DNA of 12,296 nucleotides from a bacterium (GCA_020056125.1 JAGVIJ010000061.1:1-12296); one strand, 5' to 3'; shown: positions 1-7,013, numbered from the stretch's first letter. Numbers and translations: made by a program. The notes: generated by a model not told the origin, from the letters alone.

Positions 1-1
1 A

Positions 2-175
2 GTGAAACAGGGGATCTCCGGATACGGCAACGCAGATAAAAGACAGGTGCAGGAAATGGTTAAGCGTTTACTCCATCTCACGGTTGTACCAAAACTCGAT
101 GATGCGTCTGACGCTCTGGCGCTGGCCATTGTGGGCGGCACAGTATTCAAAAATACAAATCGTCAACGGATATAG
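2..175 (+). CDS. ruvC: Crossover junction endodeoxyribonuclease RuvC, C-terminal fragment
   Basis: This is the 3' end of a gene whose start lies left of the window. 57 codons are visible in one frame, ending at TAG 173-175. RuvC is the dimeric, metal-dependent nuclease that resolves Holliday junctions together with RuvAB. The fragment carries the family's C-terminal signature: VKQGISGYGNADKRQVQEMV, followed by a Leu-rich helix and LDDASDALALAI. The two Asp residues spaced three apart in DASD match the last two acidic catalytic residues of E. coli RuvC (Asp138 and Asp141). After the core there is only a short basic tail, as expected. The next gene begins 25 bases later on the same strand, so read-through is possible. 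The identification is confident although only about a third of the protein is present. Confidence 0.9.
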   Translation: MKQGISGYGNADKRQVQEMVKRLLHLTVVPKLDDASDALALAIVGGTVFKNTNRQRI

Positions 176-186
176 GTTTTTTAGGT

Positions 187-192
187 TATAAT
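187..192 (+). promoter_or_regulatory. Consensus -10 box close to the galT-like start
   Basis: A perfect TATAAT ends 8 bases before the ATG at 201. Initiation at the usual distance would fall about 2 bases before the start codon, giving an essentially leaderless message. No good -35 is visible 16-18 bases upstream and no Shine-Dalgarno fits the gap. AT-rich chance matches are common, so this is tentative. Confidence 0.35.
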
Positions 193-200
193 ATCGGCAT

Positions 201-1112
201 ATGAAATCCAAATCCCAACCCTCGTATATTCTTCAAGATCAAATCACGGGCGATTGGGTGGTGATCGCGCCCGGCAGATCGGCGCGCCCGTATGGTTTTA
301 AGCCCAAGGGCAAGGTCAAAGATTCGTTGGTGCCGGATGGACACAAGGGTCAAAATATTATTGCGACTTACGGCCAAGGGGAAAATAAAATGACGGTCAT
401 CCAAAATTTGTTCCCGGTGTTTGAGCGCACGCGCGGAGTGGCCGGATGGCAAGAGGTGATTATCGAAGGTCGTCGGGTGATGCGGTTTTGGGATTCAAGC
501 GTGGCCAGGGTTGCCGCGCTGTTGGATGCTCTAGCCGAACGCTGTGCGGCTTTGCGCCAGGATCCGCAAATTAAATATTTGCAGGCGTTTAAAAATGATG
601 GCAGTTCGGCCGGCGCCACCCAACCTCATCCGCATGCGCAAATTTATGCCATGTCTTTTGTGCCGGATCGTTTGCGCGAACGAGCGATCCGCCGCCGCGC
701 CGCTTTAAAAAAATTGGGCATGTCATCTCACCGCTACTCCCTGGGATTAGCCACGCGCGCTCGCATCGTCTATTCGGATTCACGAGTTGTGGCCTATGCC
801 AATCCGGCCGCGCGCTTGCCTTATGAGGTGCGGATTTTGACGCGCCGCGAGATTGATAATCTGACTCAAGCCACCCAGGACGAGCGTCAATCATTAGCCA
901 AAGCCGCGCACGCTCTACTGCCGCTCATGAAACAGAAAAAGCTGGGCTTTAATTTTTTCTTCCATGATGTTTTGGATGAGACGGACGAACATTTTGAAAT
1001 TCGTTTTACGCCGCGTCCTAATATCTGGGGTGGGTTTGAGTTGGATGCGGGTATTTTTGTGAATCCGGTTTCAGCCGAAGCGGCAGCTGACGAATATCGG
1101 AAGGCGAGATAG
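201..1112 (+). CDS. Galactose-1-phosphate uridylyltransferase-like protein (HIT superfamily)
   Basis: 303 residues. GalT-type enzymes transfer a nucleotidyl group between UDP-sugars and sugar-1-phosphates through a covalent uridylyl-histidine. The N-terminus GDWVVIAPGRSARP (about 17-30) matches the family's opening motif. NLFPVF (69-74) and the GWQEVIIEG segment (82-90) follow. The catalytic HPHAQ motif is at 143-147, so His145 is the expected nucleophile and His143 the first His of the pair. The C-terminal half has HFEIRFTPRP (264-273) and a GIFVNPV segment typical of bacterial GalT and related nucleotidylyltransferases. The CxxC zinc pair seen near residue 50 of E. coli GalT is absent. Here that stretch reads VPDGHKGQN, so the structural metal site is altered or lost. 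The natural substrate cannot be told from sequence, and an ADP-sugar phosphorylase-like role is possible. No Shine-Dalgarno is visible before the ATG. Confidence 0.85.
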   Translation: MKSKSQPSYILQDQITGDWVVIAPGRSARPYGFKPKGKVKDSLVPDGHKGQNIIATYGQGENKMTVIQNLFPVFERTRGVAGWQEVIIEGRRVMRFWDSSVARVAALLDALAERCAALRQDPQIKYLQAFKNDGSSAGATQPHPHAQIYAMSFVPDRLRERAIRRRAALKKLGMSSHRYSLGLATRARIVYSDSRVVAYANPAARLPYEVRILTRREIDNLTQATQDERQSLAKAAHALLPLMKQKKLGFNFFFHDVLDETDEHFEIRFTPRPNIWGGFELDAGIFVNPVSAEAAADEYRKAR

Positions 1113-1116
1113 TTTG

Positions 1117-1144
1117 TAGTGAGTAGTTGGTAGTGAGTGGTGGG
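1117..1144 (+). repeat. Short tandem repeat, 14-bp unit, two copies
   Basis: Copy 1 (1117-1130) is TAGTGAGTAGTTGG and copy 2 (1131-1144) is TAGTGAGTGGTGGG, 12 of 14 bases identical. It lies in the 128-bp gap between the galT-like gene and the MBL-fold gene. It is one of three unrelated short tandem repeats between genes in this window. No function is evident. Confidence 0.6.
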
Positions 1145-1240
1145 TAGGTTCTGGGCTTACGGGCGCTGGCCAAGCGGCTTGTATTTTACCGCGTCCGGTG
1201 CTATTATTTGGTGGTTCAAAGACCCAATTTATTTTAAATT

Positions 1241-1885
1241 ATGCAAATTTTTTGGCACGGATTCTCGTGCATTCGGATCGAGGCCAAGAGCACGGAAAAA
1301 GAAGTCATGGTGGTAACCGACCCTTACGCCGGGGAGAGCGGTTTGCGGTTCCCGCGAACGTTGGAACCCGAGGTTTTGGTGTTGTCGCATCAAGACAAAA
1401 AGCGTTTTAATTTGGAGGGCGTGCAGGGCCAACCGTTTGTCATCAACGAACCGGGCGAATATGAAATCGCTGATTTTTTTGTGCGCGGCATTCAAGATCC
1501 GGAGATGGAAAAACAAACCCAGGGTTCGATCATCTATCGTTTCAATGCCGAAGAGATGTGTGTGGCTTTTTTGGGTCAGCTGAATCGCCAACTGACTAAT
1601 TATGAATTGGAACAACTGGGCGAGATTGATATTTTATTCGTACCCGTGGGCGGCGGTCAGGTGTTGGATGCCAAGGGCGCGGCCGGCGTGATCAAGGCCG
1701 TGGATCCGCGCATGGTGATCCCCATCTATTTCAAAACGCCGGGCGTCAAAGAAAAGCTGAATGACATCGAACCATTCTGCAAAGAGCTGGGAGTGTGCGT
1801 GAGGGAGAATGCGGGCAAGCTAAAAATCGTCAAAAAGGATTTACCGGCCGAAGATATGATGGTGTACGTTTTGGATCGGGCGTAG
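1241..1885 (+). CDS. UlaG/RomA-like metallo-beta-lactamase-fold protein with degenerate metal site
   Basis: 214 residues. The scaffold follows the COG2220-type 'Zn-dependent hydrolase of the beta-lactamase fold': an opening IFWHGFSCIRIE strand, TDPY (26-29), LVLSH (46-50), an IDILFVPVGGG segment (129-139) and an Ala-rich helix before VIPIYF (159-164). The metal ligands are mostly gone. The usual HxHxDH after the Ser reads HQDKKR (50-55), the usual GDLGH reads GQLNR (112-116), and the usual PxHY near the end reads PIYF. Only the first His and the DP Asp remain. It is therefore probably not a classical zinc hydrolase and may have become a binding or structural protein. It precedes a small membrane protein and gyrA on the same strand, with gaps of 39 and 11 bases, so co-transcription is likely. 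No Shine-Dalgarno precedes the ATG, and a weak TATTTT (1230-1235) sits just upstream. Confidence 0.8.
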   Translation: MQIFWHGFSCIRIEAKSTEKEVMVVTDPYAGESGLRFPRTLEPEVLVLSHQDKKRFNLEGVQGQPFVINEPGEYEIADFFVRGIQDPEMEKQTQGSIIYRFNAEEMCVAFLGQLNRQLTNYELEQLGEIDILFVPVGGGQVLDAKGAAGVIKAVDPRMVIPIYFKTPGVKEKLNDIEPFCKELGVCVRENAGKLKIVKKDLPAEDMMVYVLDRA

Positions 1886-1924
1886 GATTTCTCAAAAAAT
1901 AAAAATAGTTCATTAATCACTGCC

Positions 1925-2380
1925 ATGCCAAAAAAAGTTTCTTCCAAAAAACGCGCTTCGAGAATCAACCAATCAATCTCGCGTCTGACTTCATCGGATG
2001 AAAAACGCGAGTTGATTTTAGCTCATTTGGAGGCGCGTGCGCCGGCCGTTCAATCAAAAGTAATTTACGCTTGGGTGGGCGCGGCCGCCATCGCCTTGAT
2101 TGTGGGTGGGGTTTGGCTGCATGCGGTGGGGCAAAACCTTAGTGCGACTTTATCCGGTCCGCGCGACCCCAATCTTCAGCTGGTGATTGACGAGACTCAA
2201 AAGGTTAAAGAGCAAATAATCAAAGAGCAAGGCGGTCAGTGGCAAGGACTCAAAGCGCAGACCGTTCAAGGTTTGGAACAACTCGAAGTCGCGGCGCAAA
2301 AGCAAGCGGCGCTAAATGAGCTGGCGGCTGAAATGGCCAGCAGCGTAAAACCAGATCAAGTTTCGTCCGGACCAAACTAG
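1925..2380 (+). CDS. Hypothetical single-pass membrane protein
   Basis: 151 residues; I do not recognise the family. The N-terminal 45 residues are strongly basic and polar (many Lys, Arg and Ser). One clear membrane segment follows at about 46-67 (VIYAWVGAAAIALIVGGVWL). The rest is a charged, Gln/Glu/Lys/Ala-rich stretch (about 85-140) with helix or short coiled-coil character and a Ser/Pro tail. Positive residues before the membrane segment suggest the N-terminus is inside and the coiled region outside. It is packed between the MBL-fold gene (39-base gap) and gyrA (11-base gap), which supports a shared transcript. No Shine-Dalgarno is visible. The frame is open with ordinary codon usage, so it is probably a real gene, but its role is unknown. 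Confidence 0.75.
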   Translation: MPKKVSSKKRASRINQSISRLTSSDEKRELILAHLEARAPAVQSKVIYAWVGAAAIALIVGGVWLHAVGQNLSATLSGPRDPNLQLVIDETQKVKEQIIKEQGGQWQGLKAQTVQGLEQLEVAAQKQAALNELAAEMASSVKPDQVSSGPN

Positions 2381-2391
2381 AAAAATAATTT

Positions 2392-4929
2392 ATGATCAAG
2401 AAGAGAAAAATCATTCCAACCGCGCCCGAAGGGTCAGAGGTGAAAATAGATTCGGTTGGCGAGGGCAAAGTGGAGGAGCGCCCGATTTCCGACGAAATGC
2501 GCGCCGCGTATTTGGATTACGCCATGTCCGTGATTGTGGCGCGCGCCTTGCCCGATGTGCGCGACGGTTTAAAGCCGGTGCATCGTCGCATTTTGTATTC
2601 CATGTGGCAATCAGGTTTGCGCTCCACGGCTAAATTCAAAAAGTGCGCGACCGTGGTTGGCGACGTGCTTGGCAAATACCATCCGCACGGCGACCTGGCG
2701 GTGTACGATTCTTTGGTGCGCATGGCTCAAGATTTTTCTTTGCGCTATCCGCTGATCAAGGGCCAGGGAAACTTCGGCTCGCTGGATGGTGATTCAGCCG
2801 CAGCCTATCGTTATACTGAAGCCAAGCTGGCGGCCATCGCCGAGGAGATGCTCGAGGATATTGAAAAAGAAACCGTGGAGTTTATTCCCAACTATGACGG
2901 CACGCATCAAGAGCCTACGGTGTTGCCGGCCAAGTTGCCGAATTTGTTATTGAACGGCACGCTGGGTATTGCCGTGGGCATGGCCACTAATATTCCGCCG
3001 CACAATTTGACCGAGTTGTGCGACGGCATCGCCGCGTTGATTGAAAATCCGAATATCACGCTGGAAGGGCTCATGCAATTTATTAAGGGTCCGGATTTTC
3101 CCACGGGCGGCATCATTTACAACGTCAAAGATATTACCAACGCCTATGCCACGGGTCGTGGTGGAATTGTGATGCGCGCCAAAACTGAAATCGTGGAAGG
3201 TAAGGGCGATGCTTATCAGATTATCGTGACTGAAATTCCTTATCAGGTGAACAAGGCCACTTTGCTCGAACAGATTGCCGCCTTGGTGACCGACAAAAAG
3301 ATCGAGGGCATTCGGGATTTGCGCGATGAGTCAAACAACAAAGAGGGCGTGCGCATTGTGATTGATTTGAAAAAGGATACTTATCCAAAAAAGATTTTGA
3401 ACCAGTTGTATAAAATGTCCATGTTGCAAGGCACGTTTCATTTGAACATGCTGGCCTTGACCGATGGCGTTCAGCCGCGCGTGCTGACGCTCAAGGATAT
3501 TTTGGAAGAGTATATCAAGCATCGCCAAGTGGTGATCCGCCGCCGGACTGAATATGATTTGGCTAAGGCCAAAGAGCGCGCGCATATTTTAGAGGGTTTG
3601 AAAATTGCGCTGGCGCACATCAATGATGTTATTGCCACCATTAAAAAATCCAAAGATCGCGATGAGGCGCGCGTGAATTTGATGAAGAAGTTTCGGCTGT
3701 CTGAAAAACAGGCGGTGGCTATTTTGGAAATGCGCTTGCAACAGCTGGCTAACTTGGAGCGTTTGAAGATTGAACAAGAGTACGACGAAAAGATGGCGTT
3801 GATTAAAGAGCTGACCTCCTTGTTGCAATCAGCCAAGAAGATTTTAGACGTGATCAAACACGATGTGCTGGATTTGAAACAGCGCTTTGGCGATGAGCGG
3901 CGCACACAAGTGATCAAGTCGCCCTTGGGTGAATTCAGAGTTGAAGATTTGATTCCCGAAGAGACCACAGTGGTCATGATTACAGCCGACGGATATATCA
4001 AGCGTTTGTCGCCGGACACTTTCCGCGCGCAACACCGCGGGGGCAAAGGCGTGGTCGGCGTAACCACTAAAGAGGAGGATGTGGTGGAGCATTTGTTTAC
4101 TACCAATACGCATGCGGAATTGTTGTTTTTCACCACGCGCGGACGGTTGTTCCGTCTCAAGGCGCACGAGGTGCCGGAGGGCAGCCGCACAGCCAAGGGT
4201 CAAGCTATTGTGAATTTTCTCCAGCTCGCGCCCGGCGAAAAAGTTTCGGCTATTTTGTCCATGGAGAGCGATGCCAAGTCAGAGGGTAAATATTTGGTCA
4301 TGGTGACGACCCAGGGCACGGTCAAGAAAACCGCAATTGAGGATTTCAAGAAAGTTCGCGCCAGCGGTTTGATCGCCATCAAGTTGCGCGAAGGCGATGA
4401 TTTGCAATGGGTTAAGGTTTCAACGGGCCAAGATGAAATTTCTTTCGTGACACGCAACGGCCAATCCATTCGGTGCTCGGAAAAAGATGTGCGCCCCATG
4501 GGTCGAACCGCGGCCGGCGTGCGCGGCATCAGACTGAAAAAGAATGATGTGGTAGTGGGCATGGCCGTGATCAGTCCGGCAGAGGTTAAACGCGGAGCCA
4601 TGGAATTGTTCACTCTGGCGGAAAATGGTTTGGGCAAGCGTACCAATCTAACTGAATACAAAGTACAGGGCCGCGGCGGATCAGGCATCCGCACCATGAA
4701 GATCACGCAAAAAACCGGTAGCTTGGTATGTGCTTACATCGCTCACAAAGATGAAAAGCAAGATTTGATTTTGATTTCCAAAAAGGGGATCGTGTTGCGC
4801 GTGCCGTTTGCCAGTGTGCCGTCTTTGGGACGAGACACGCAGGGCGTGCGCGTGATGCGGTTCAAAGAAGTGGGGGACCATGTTTCCAGCGTGACGTTTG
4901 TGAATCATGAGGAGGAGATGGAGAAATAG
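2392..4929 (+). CDS. gyrA: DNA gyrase subunit A
   Basis: 845 residues, a normal length for the family. With GyrB it forms the A2B2 enzyme that introduces negative supercoils using ATP. The winged-helix region has ARALPDVRDGLKPVHRRILY (50-69), KYHPHGD (95-101) and the catalytic site AAYRYTE (137-143), in which Tyr141 corresponds to E. coli Tyr122 and Arg140 to Arg121. The residue matching E. coli Ser83 is Leu102 and the one matching Asp87 is Asp106. Leu at the first site is the classic quinolone-resistance substitution. After the long coiled-coil (about 380-500) comes a C-terminal beta-pinwheel of repeated blades. The GyrA box is QHRGGKG (547-553) instead of QRRGGKG; having a box favours GyrA over ParC. 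The acidic tail of E. coli GyrA is missing. The start lies 11 bases after the previous stop with no Shine-Dalgarno. gyrB is not in the window. Confidence 0.95.
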   Translation: MIKKRKIIPTAPEGSEVKIDSVGEGKVEERPISDEMRAAYLDYAMSVIVARALPDVRDGLKPVHRRILYSMWQSGLRSTAKFKKCATVVGDVLGKYHPHGDLAVYDSLVRMAQDFSLRYPLIKGQGNFGSLDGDSAAAYRYTEAKLAAIAEEMLEDIEKETVEFIPNYDGTHQEPTVLPAKLPNLLLNGTLGIAVGMATNIPPHNLTELCDGIAALIENPNITLEGLMQFIKGPDFPTGGIIYNVKDITNAYATGRGGIVMRAKTEIVEGKGDAYQIIVTEIPYQVNKATLLEQIAALVTDKKIEGIRDLRDESNNKEGVRIVIDLKKDTYPKKILNQLYKMSMLQGTFHLNMLALTDGVQPRVLTLKDILEEYIKHRQVVIRRRTEYDLAKAKERAHILEGLKIALAHINDVIATIKKSKDRDEARVNLMKKFRLSEKQAVAILEMRLQQLANLERLKIEQEYDEKMALIKELTSLLQSAKKILDVIKHDVLDLKQRFGDERRTQVIKSPLGEFRVEDLIPEETTVVMITADGYIKRLSPDTFRAQHRGGKGVVGVTTKEEDVVEHLFTTNTHAELLFFTTRGRLFRLKAHEVPEGSRTAKGQAIVNFLQLAPGEKVSAILSMESDAKSEGKYLVMVTTQGTVKKTAIEDFKKVRASGLIAIKLREGDDLQWVKVSTGQDEISFVTRNGQSIRCSEKDVRPMGRTAAGVRGIRLKKNDVVVGMAVISPAEVKRGAMELFTLAENGLGKRTNLTEYKVQGRGGSGIRTMKITQKTGSLVCAYIAHKDEKQDLILISKKGIVLRVPFASVPSLGRDTQGVRVMRFKEVGDHVSSVTFVNHEEEMEK

Positions 4930-4933
4930 GGGC

Positions 4934-4962
4934 TTGACCTAAAGCAAAAAAAGTGTTATAGG
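4934..4962 (+). promoter_or_regulatory. Promoter of the asparagine-synthetase-like gene
   Basis: TTGACC (4934-4939) and TATAGG (4957-4962) are separated by 17 bases, and TGT directly before the -10 makes it an extended -10 (TGn). It starts 5 bases after the gyrA stop codon, so the downstream gene has its own promoter. Initiation near 4969 would leave a leader of about 23 bases that includes the Shine-Dalgarno. Confidence 0.75.
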
Positions 4963-4979
4963 AATGACGTGCCAAACAC

Positions 4980-4986
4980 AGGAGGT
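4980..4986 (+). promoter_or_regulatory. Strong Shine-Dalgarno (AGGAGGT)
   Basis: A full AGGAGGT lies 5 bases before the ATG at 4992 and fixes that start. It is the only gene in the window with such a site. Confidence 0.85.
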
Positions 4987-4991
4987 GTCTG

Positions 4992-5813
4992 ATGAATCAC
5001 TGGCGCGAAGTTTTGTCATTGCCCATTGTCGCACCGGTAACCCATCCGTGCGATCTGGATCAGCTTGAGCAAGTTTTGCTCCAGGCGAATCGTGAGTGCG
5101 CGCTGGAGTGCGCGAGAATCAACGGTGGTGAAATTGCGCTGTGCTTGTCCGGTGGCTTGGACTCTTCGTTGAGTGCGGCCATGATCCGGCGAAGTTTTCC
5201 GTCCGCTGATATCGCGACTTACACCATCGGCTCAGCTGACGATCATCCTGACGTGGTGCACGCCGAATTGGTGGCGCGACATTTTGCGCTCGCGTCCCAT
5301 GTCCAGATTCTTGGCCAGACCGGATTGGCGGCGGCCACGGAACAGGTGGAGAAATTGTTCGGTCGCGAACACTGTGCGCGGTTCAAGGGTACGGCCGGAG
5401 TGCTGGCGCTCTATCAGCAGATGGAAGGCCGGAACGTGGGAGCCGTGATCGCGCATGACGGTATCGACGAATTGCTGGGCGGCTACTGGGCTCATCGCGC
5501 CAGTGTAGCCGCGGGTGAGCAAGAGGCTCAAGCGGTTTTCGCCGACCATTGGCGCAGGCTCCAAGAGAATCACTTGCGTCCACTGGAAGTCATCGCGCAG
5601 AGCGTGGGCATCAAGGTGCTGTTCCCGTATCTGCAGCGCGAAGTCGTGGAGGAGATCACGGCGATTCCTCTGGTGGAGCGCACTTCGCGAGCAGTGAGCA
5701 AGTTGCCACTACGCGAGCTCGCCGAGCGGAACAGCGTGCCCGACACAGTGATCCAACGCAGGAAGCGCGGATTCTGCGATGCACTCACGCCGGTGGATAA
5801 GTTGTCGGAGTGA
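4992..5813 (+). CDS. Stand-alone asparagine synthetase-domain (AsnB C-terminal type) protein
   Basis: 273 residues corresponding only to the synthetase half of class B asparagine synthetase; there is no N-terminal glutaminase domain or nucleophile Cys at position 2. The ATP-pyrophosphatase loop is SGGLDSS (53-59). DGIDELLGGY (156-165) matches the AsnB GEGADELFGGY segment, VLFPYLQREVVE (209-220) matches the RVPFLD region, and RRKRGF (256-261) matches the C-terminal R-K-x-G-F motif. Such domains adenylate a carboxylate and transfer an amine. Without the glutaminase it may use free ammonia, another amine or a partner protein, so asparagine is not assured as the product. Promoter, Shine-Dalgarno and terminator are all its own. 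Lines sampled at 5101, 5281 and 5641 count 60-63% G+C, against about 50% in gyrA at 3541. This and the unusual ribosome site suggest horizontal acquisition. Confidence 0.85.
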   Translation: MNHWREVLSLPIVAPVTHPCDLDQLEQVLLQANRECALECARINGGEIALCLSGGLDSSLSAAMIRRSFPSADIATYTIGSADDHPDVVHAELVARHFALASHVQILGQTGLAAATEQVEKLFGREHCARFKGTAGVLALYQQMEGRNVGAVIAHDGIDELLGGYWAHRASVAAGEQEAQAVFADHWRRLQENHLRPLEVIAQSVGIKVLFPYLQREVVEEITAIPLVERTSRAVSKLPLRELAERNSVPDTVIQRRKRGFCDALTPVDKLSE

Positions 5814-5831
5814 GGTTCTTCAGAGGTCTTC

Positions 5832-5870
5832 AGCAGGGCGGTTTCCTTTGGGAGATTGCCCTGCTTTTTT
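5832..5870 (+). terminator. Rho-independent terminator of the asparagine-synthetase-like gene
   Basis: The arms AGCAGGGCGGTTTCC (5832-5846) and GGAGATTGCCCTGCT (5851-5865) form a 15-bp stem with three G-T wobbles and a 4-base loop, followed by an unbroken T run to 5870. It begins 18 bases after the stop codon. Confidence 0.88.
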
Positions 5871-5900
5871 GTATGGCAATATCGTGTTAAACTTTTTAAT

Positions 5901-6179
5901 ATGCAAAATCAAGATATCATTATGCTGTTCCACCACCTTCACCACGAAGGGGGCAAGCACATTGTGCATCATTGCGGCGGCAAGCACCGCGAAATAGATC
6001 CGAATGTGGATTACACCATTGAACATTGTTCGTGTGGCAAACATAGGATAGATAAGGAGCAGGCCATGGGCCATGTCACTGGCGCCGACGGATTGACTTT
6101 TGCGGTGAAAATTTGTTTTACGGAAGCGTGTCCGGATGGCGGATGGCACATCGAAAGCGGCCATGTTTTGAAAAGTTAA
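5901..6179 (+). CDS. Small His/Cys-rich protein, putative metal binder
   Basis: 92 residues from the ATG at 5901. An in-frame ATG at 5856 is less likely because its first codons lie inside the upstream terminator hairpin. I do not recognise the family. By my count it has 13 His and 5 Cys, with clusters FHHLHH, IVHHCGGKH and IEHCSCGKH. These are suited to binding Zn or another transition metal, possibly as two small knuckles. The C-terminal half (VKICFTEACPDGGWHIESGH) is mixed and could form a beta structure. No signal peptide or membrane segment is seen, so it should be cytoplasmic. It follows the asparagine-synthetase-like gene's terminator, faces clpP, and ends 14 bases before a bidirectional terminator. 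No Shine-Dalgarno is seen. A metal-binding role is inferred from composition only. Confidence 0.65.
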   Translation: MQNQDIIMLFHHLHHEGGKHIVHHCGGKHREIDPNVDYTIEHCSCGKHRIDKEQAMGHVTGADGLTFAVKICFTEACPDGGWHIESGHVLKS

Positions 6180-6193
6180 TTATTTTAAAACCA

Positions 6194-6223
6194 AAAACGC
6201 TCCGACAGCTGTCGGAGCGTTTT
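6194..6223. terminator. Bidirectional terminator between the His/Cys-rich gene and clpP
   Basis: A perfect 30-bp palindrome, centred on CAG|CTG, begins with AAAACGCTCCGACAG and ends with its exact complement, so an A run on one side becomes a T run on either strand. It lies 14 bases after the + strand stop and 21 bases after the clpP stop on the - strand, serving both convergent genes. Confidence 0.8.
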
Positions 6224-6244
6224 GATTTTACGGGCGCTGATGGG

Positions 6245-6859
6245 TTAGGTGATGATGCGATCGATCAAGCCGTAGTCCAAAGCTTTTTTGGGCGACATAA
6301 AGTTGTCGCGTTCAGTGTCGTTTTCGATTTGTTTCAAAGTTTGGCTCGTGTGTTTGACCAGAAGTTTATTTAAGCGGTCGCGCAGTTCCAAAATGCGTTC
6401 GGCATGAATTTTGATATCCGTGGCTTGCCCCTCCATGCCGCCCAGCGGTTGATGAATCATGATTTCAGAATTGGGTAGAGCCAGGCGTTTGCCCTTAGCG
6501 CCGCCGGCCAAGATGACTGCGGCCATGGAAGCGGCCATGCCCATACAAATGGTTGAGATATCGCAACTCACATGTTGCATGGTGTCGTAGATGGCTAGGC
6601 CAGCGCTGACTGATCCGCCCGGAGAATTGATATAAAGTTTGATGTCTTTGTTTTTATCCTGGCTTTCCAAAAATAGCATTTGCGCCACCACGGTGTTGGC
6701 CACTTCGTCGGTGATGGGCGTGCCTAAAATAATAATGTTGTCTTTGAGCAAGCGGGAATAGATGTCATAAGCCCGTTCGCCGTATTGAGATTTTTCAATA
6801 ACCGTGGGCACGAGCCACGAGTCTTTGATCTCTGAACGAATGTCATAGGGATTTTTCAT
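6245..6859 (-). CDS. clpP: ATP-dependent Clp protease proteolytic subunit
   Basis: 204 residues, the normal family length. ClpP forms two stacked heptameric rings enclosing the proteolytic chamber and is fed by ClpX, ClpA or ClpC. The Ser-His-Asp triad is intact: Ser111 in GMAASMAA, His136 in EIMIHQP and Asp185 in TERDNFMS. The INSPGGSV oxyanion loop is at 78-85, the family opening ERAYDIYSRLLKD at 28-40 and the closing ALDYGLIDRII at 193-203. The N-terminus before PTVIEKS (18-24) gives a short propeptide-like or axial-loop stretch. It is separated from nrnA upstream by about 180 bases holding a tandem repeat and a possible promoter. No Clp ATPase gene is in the window. Confidence 0.96.
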   Translation of the reverse strand: MKNPYDIRSEIKDSWLVPTVIEKSQYGERAYDIYSRLLKDNIIILGTPITDEVANTVVAQMLFLESQDKNKDIKLYINSPGGSVSAGLAIYDTMQHVSCDISTICMGMAASMAAVILAGGAKGKRLALPNSEIMIHQPLGGMEGQATDIKIHAERILELRDRLNKLLVKHTSQTLKQIENDTERDNFMSPKKALDYGLIDRIIT

Positions 6860-6868
6860 AATGCCTGT

Positions 6869-6897
6869 AGACTAGCTTAATTTTAATTGGCAGTCAA
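6869..6897 (-). promoter_or_regulatory. Possible clpP promoter
   Basis: On the - strand, TTGACT (6892-6897) and TAGTCT (6869-6874) are 17 bases apart. The -35 is good and the -10 is weak (3 of 6). Initiation near 6862 would leave only a few bases before the ATG at 6859. Confidence 0.35.
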
Positions 6898-6915
6898 ATC
6901 TTACGAGTGCCAAAT

Positions 6916-7013
6916 CATTAAAACACGAGAACATTAAAACACGAGAGCACGAGAACATTAAAACACGAGAGCACGAGAACATTAAAACACGAGAGCACGA
7001 GAACATTAAAACA
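6916..7013. repeat. Tandem repeat, 24-bp unit, about four copies
   Basis: The unit begins CATTAAAACACGAGAG and ends CACGAGAA. There is a 16-base short copy (6916-6931, lacking one internal 8-mer), three identical full copies (6932-6955, 6956-6979, 6980-7003) and a 10-base partial copy (7004-7013). The unit itself contains two 8-base sub-repeats (CACGAGAG, CACGAGAA). It fills the nrnA-clpP gap just upstream of the possible clpP -35. Copies abut directly with no spacers, so this is not CRISPR. Confidence 0.9.

Noticed and set aside
3471..4196. Long antisense open frame (241 codons) inside gyrA, with other antisense frames at 3844-4203 and 4200-4706
   Set aside because: The + strand here encodes highly conserved GyrA sequence. 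The antisense product is a Ser/Arg-rich shadow without domain features or start signals.
5515..5800. Alternative frames inside the asparagine-synthetase-like gene (5515-5697, 5549-5800, 5232-5573)
   Set aside because: They overlap conserved AsnB motifs in the main frame, and their Arg/Ala-rich composition is typical of high-G+C shadows.
1157..6239. 12-mer TTACGGGCGCTG found at 1157 and 6228
   Set aside because: A few exact 12-mer matches are expected by chance in a window this long, and the flanks do not match.
6916..7013. CRISPR-like array
   Set aside because: Units of 24 bases abut directly, with no unique spacers, and no cas genes are present.
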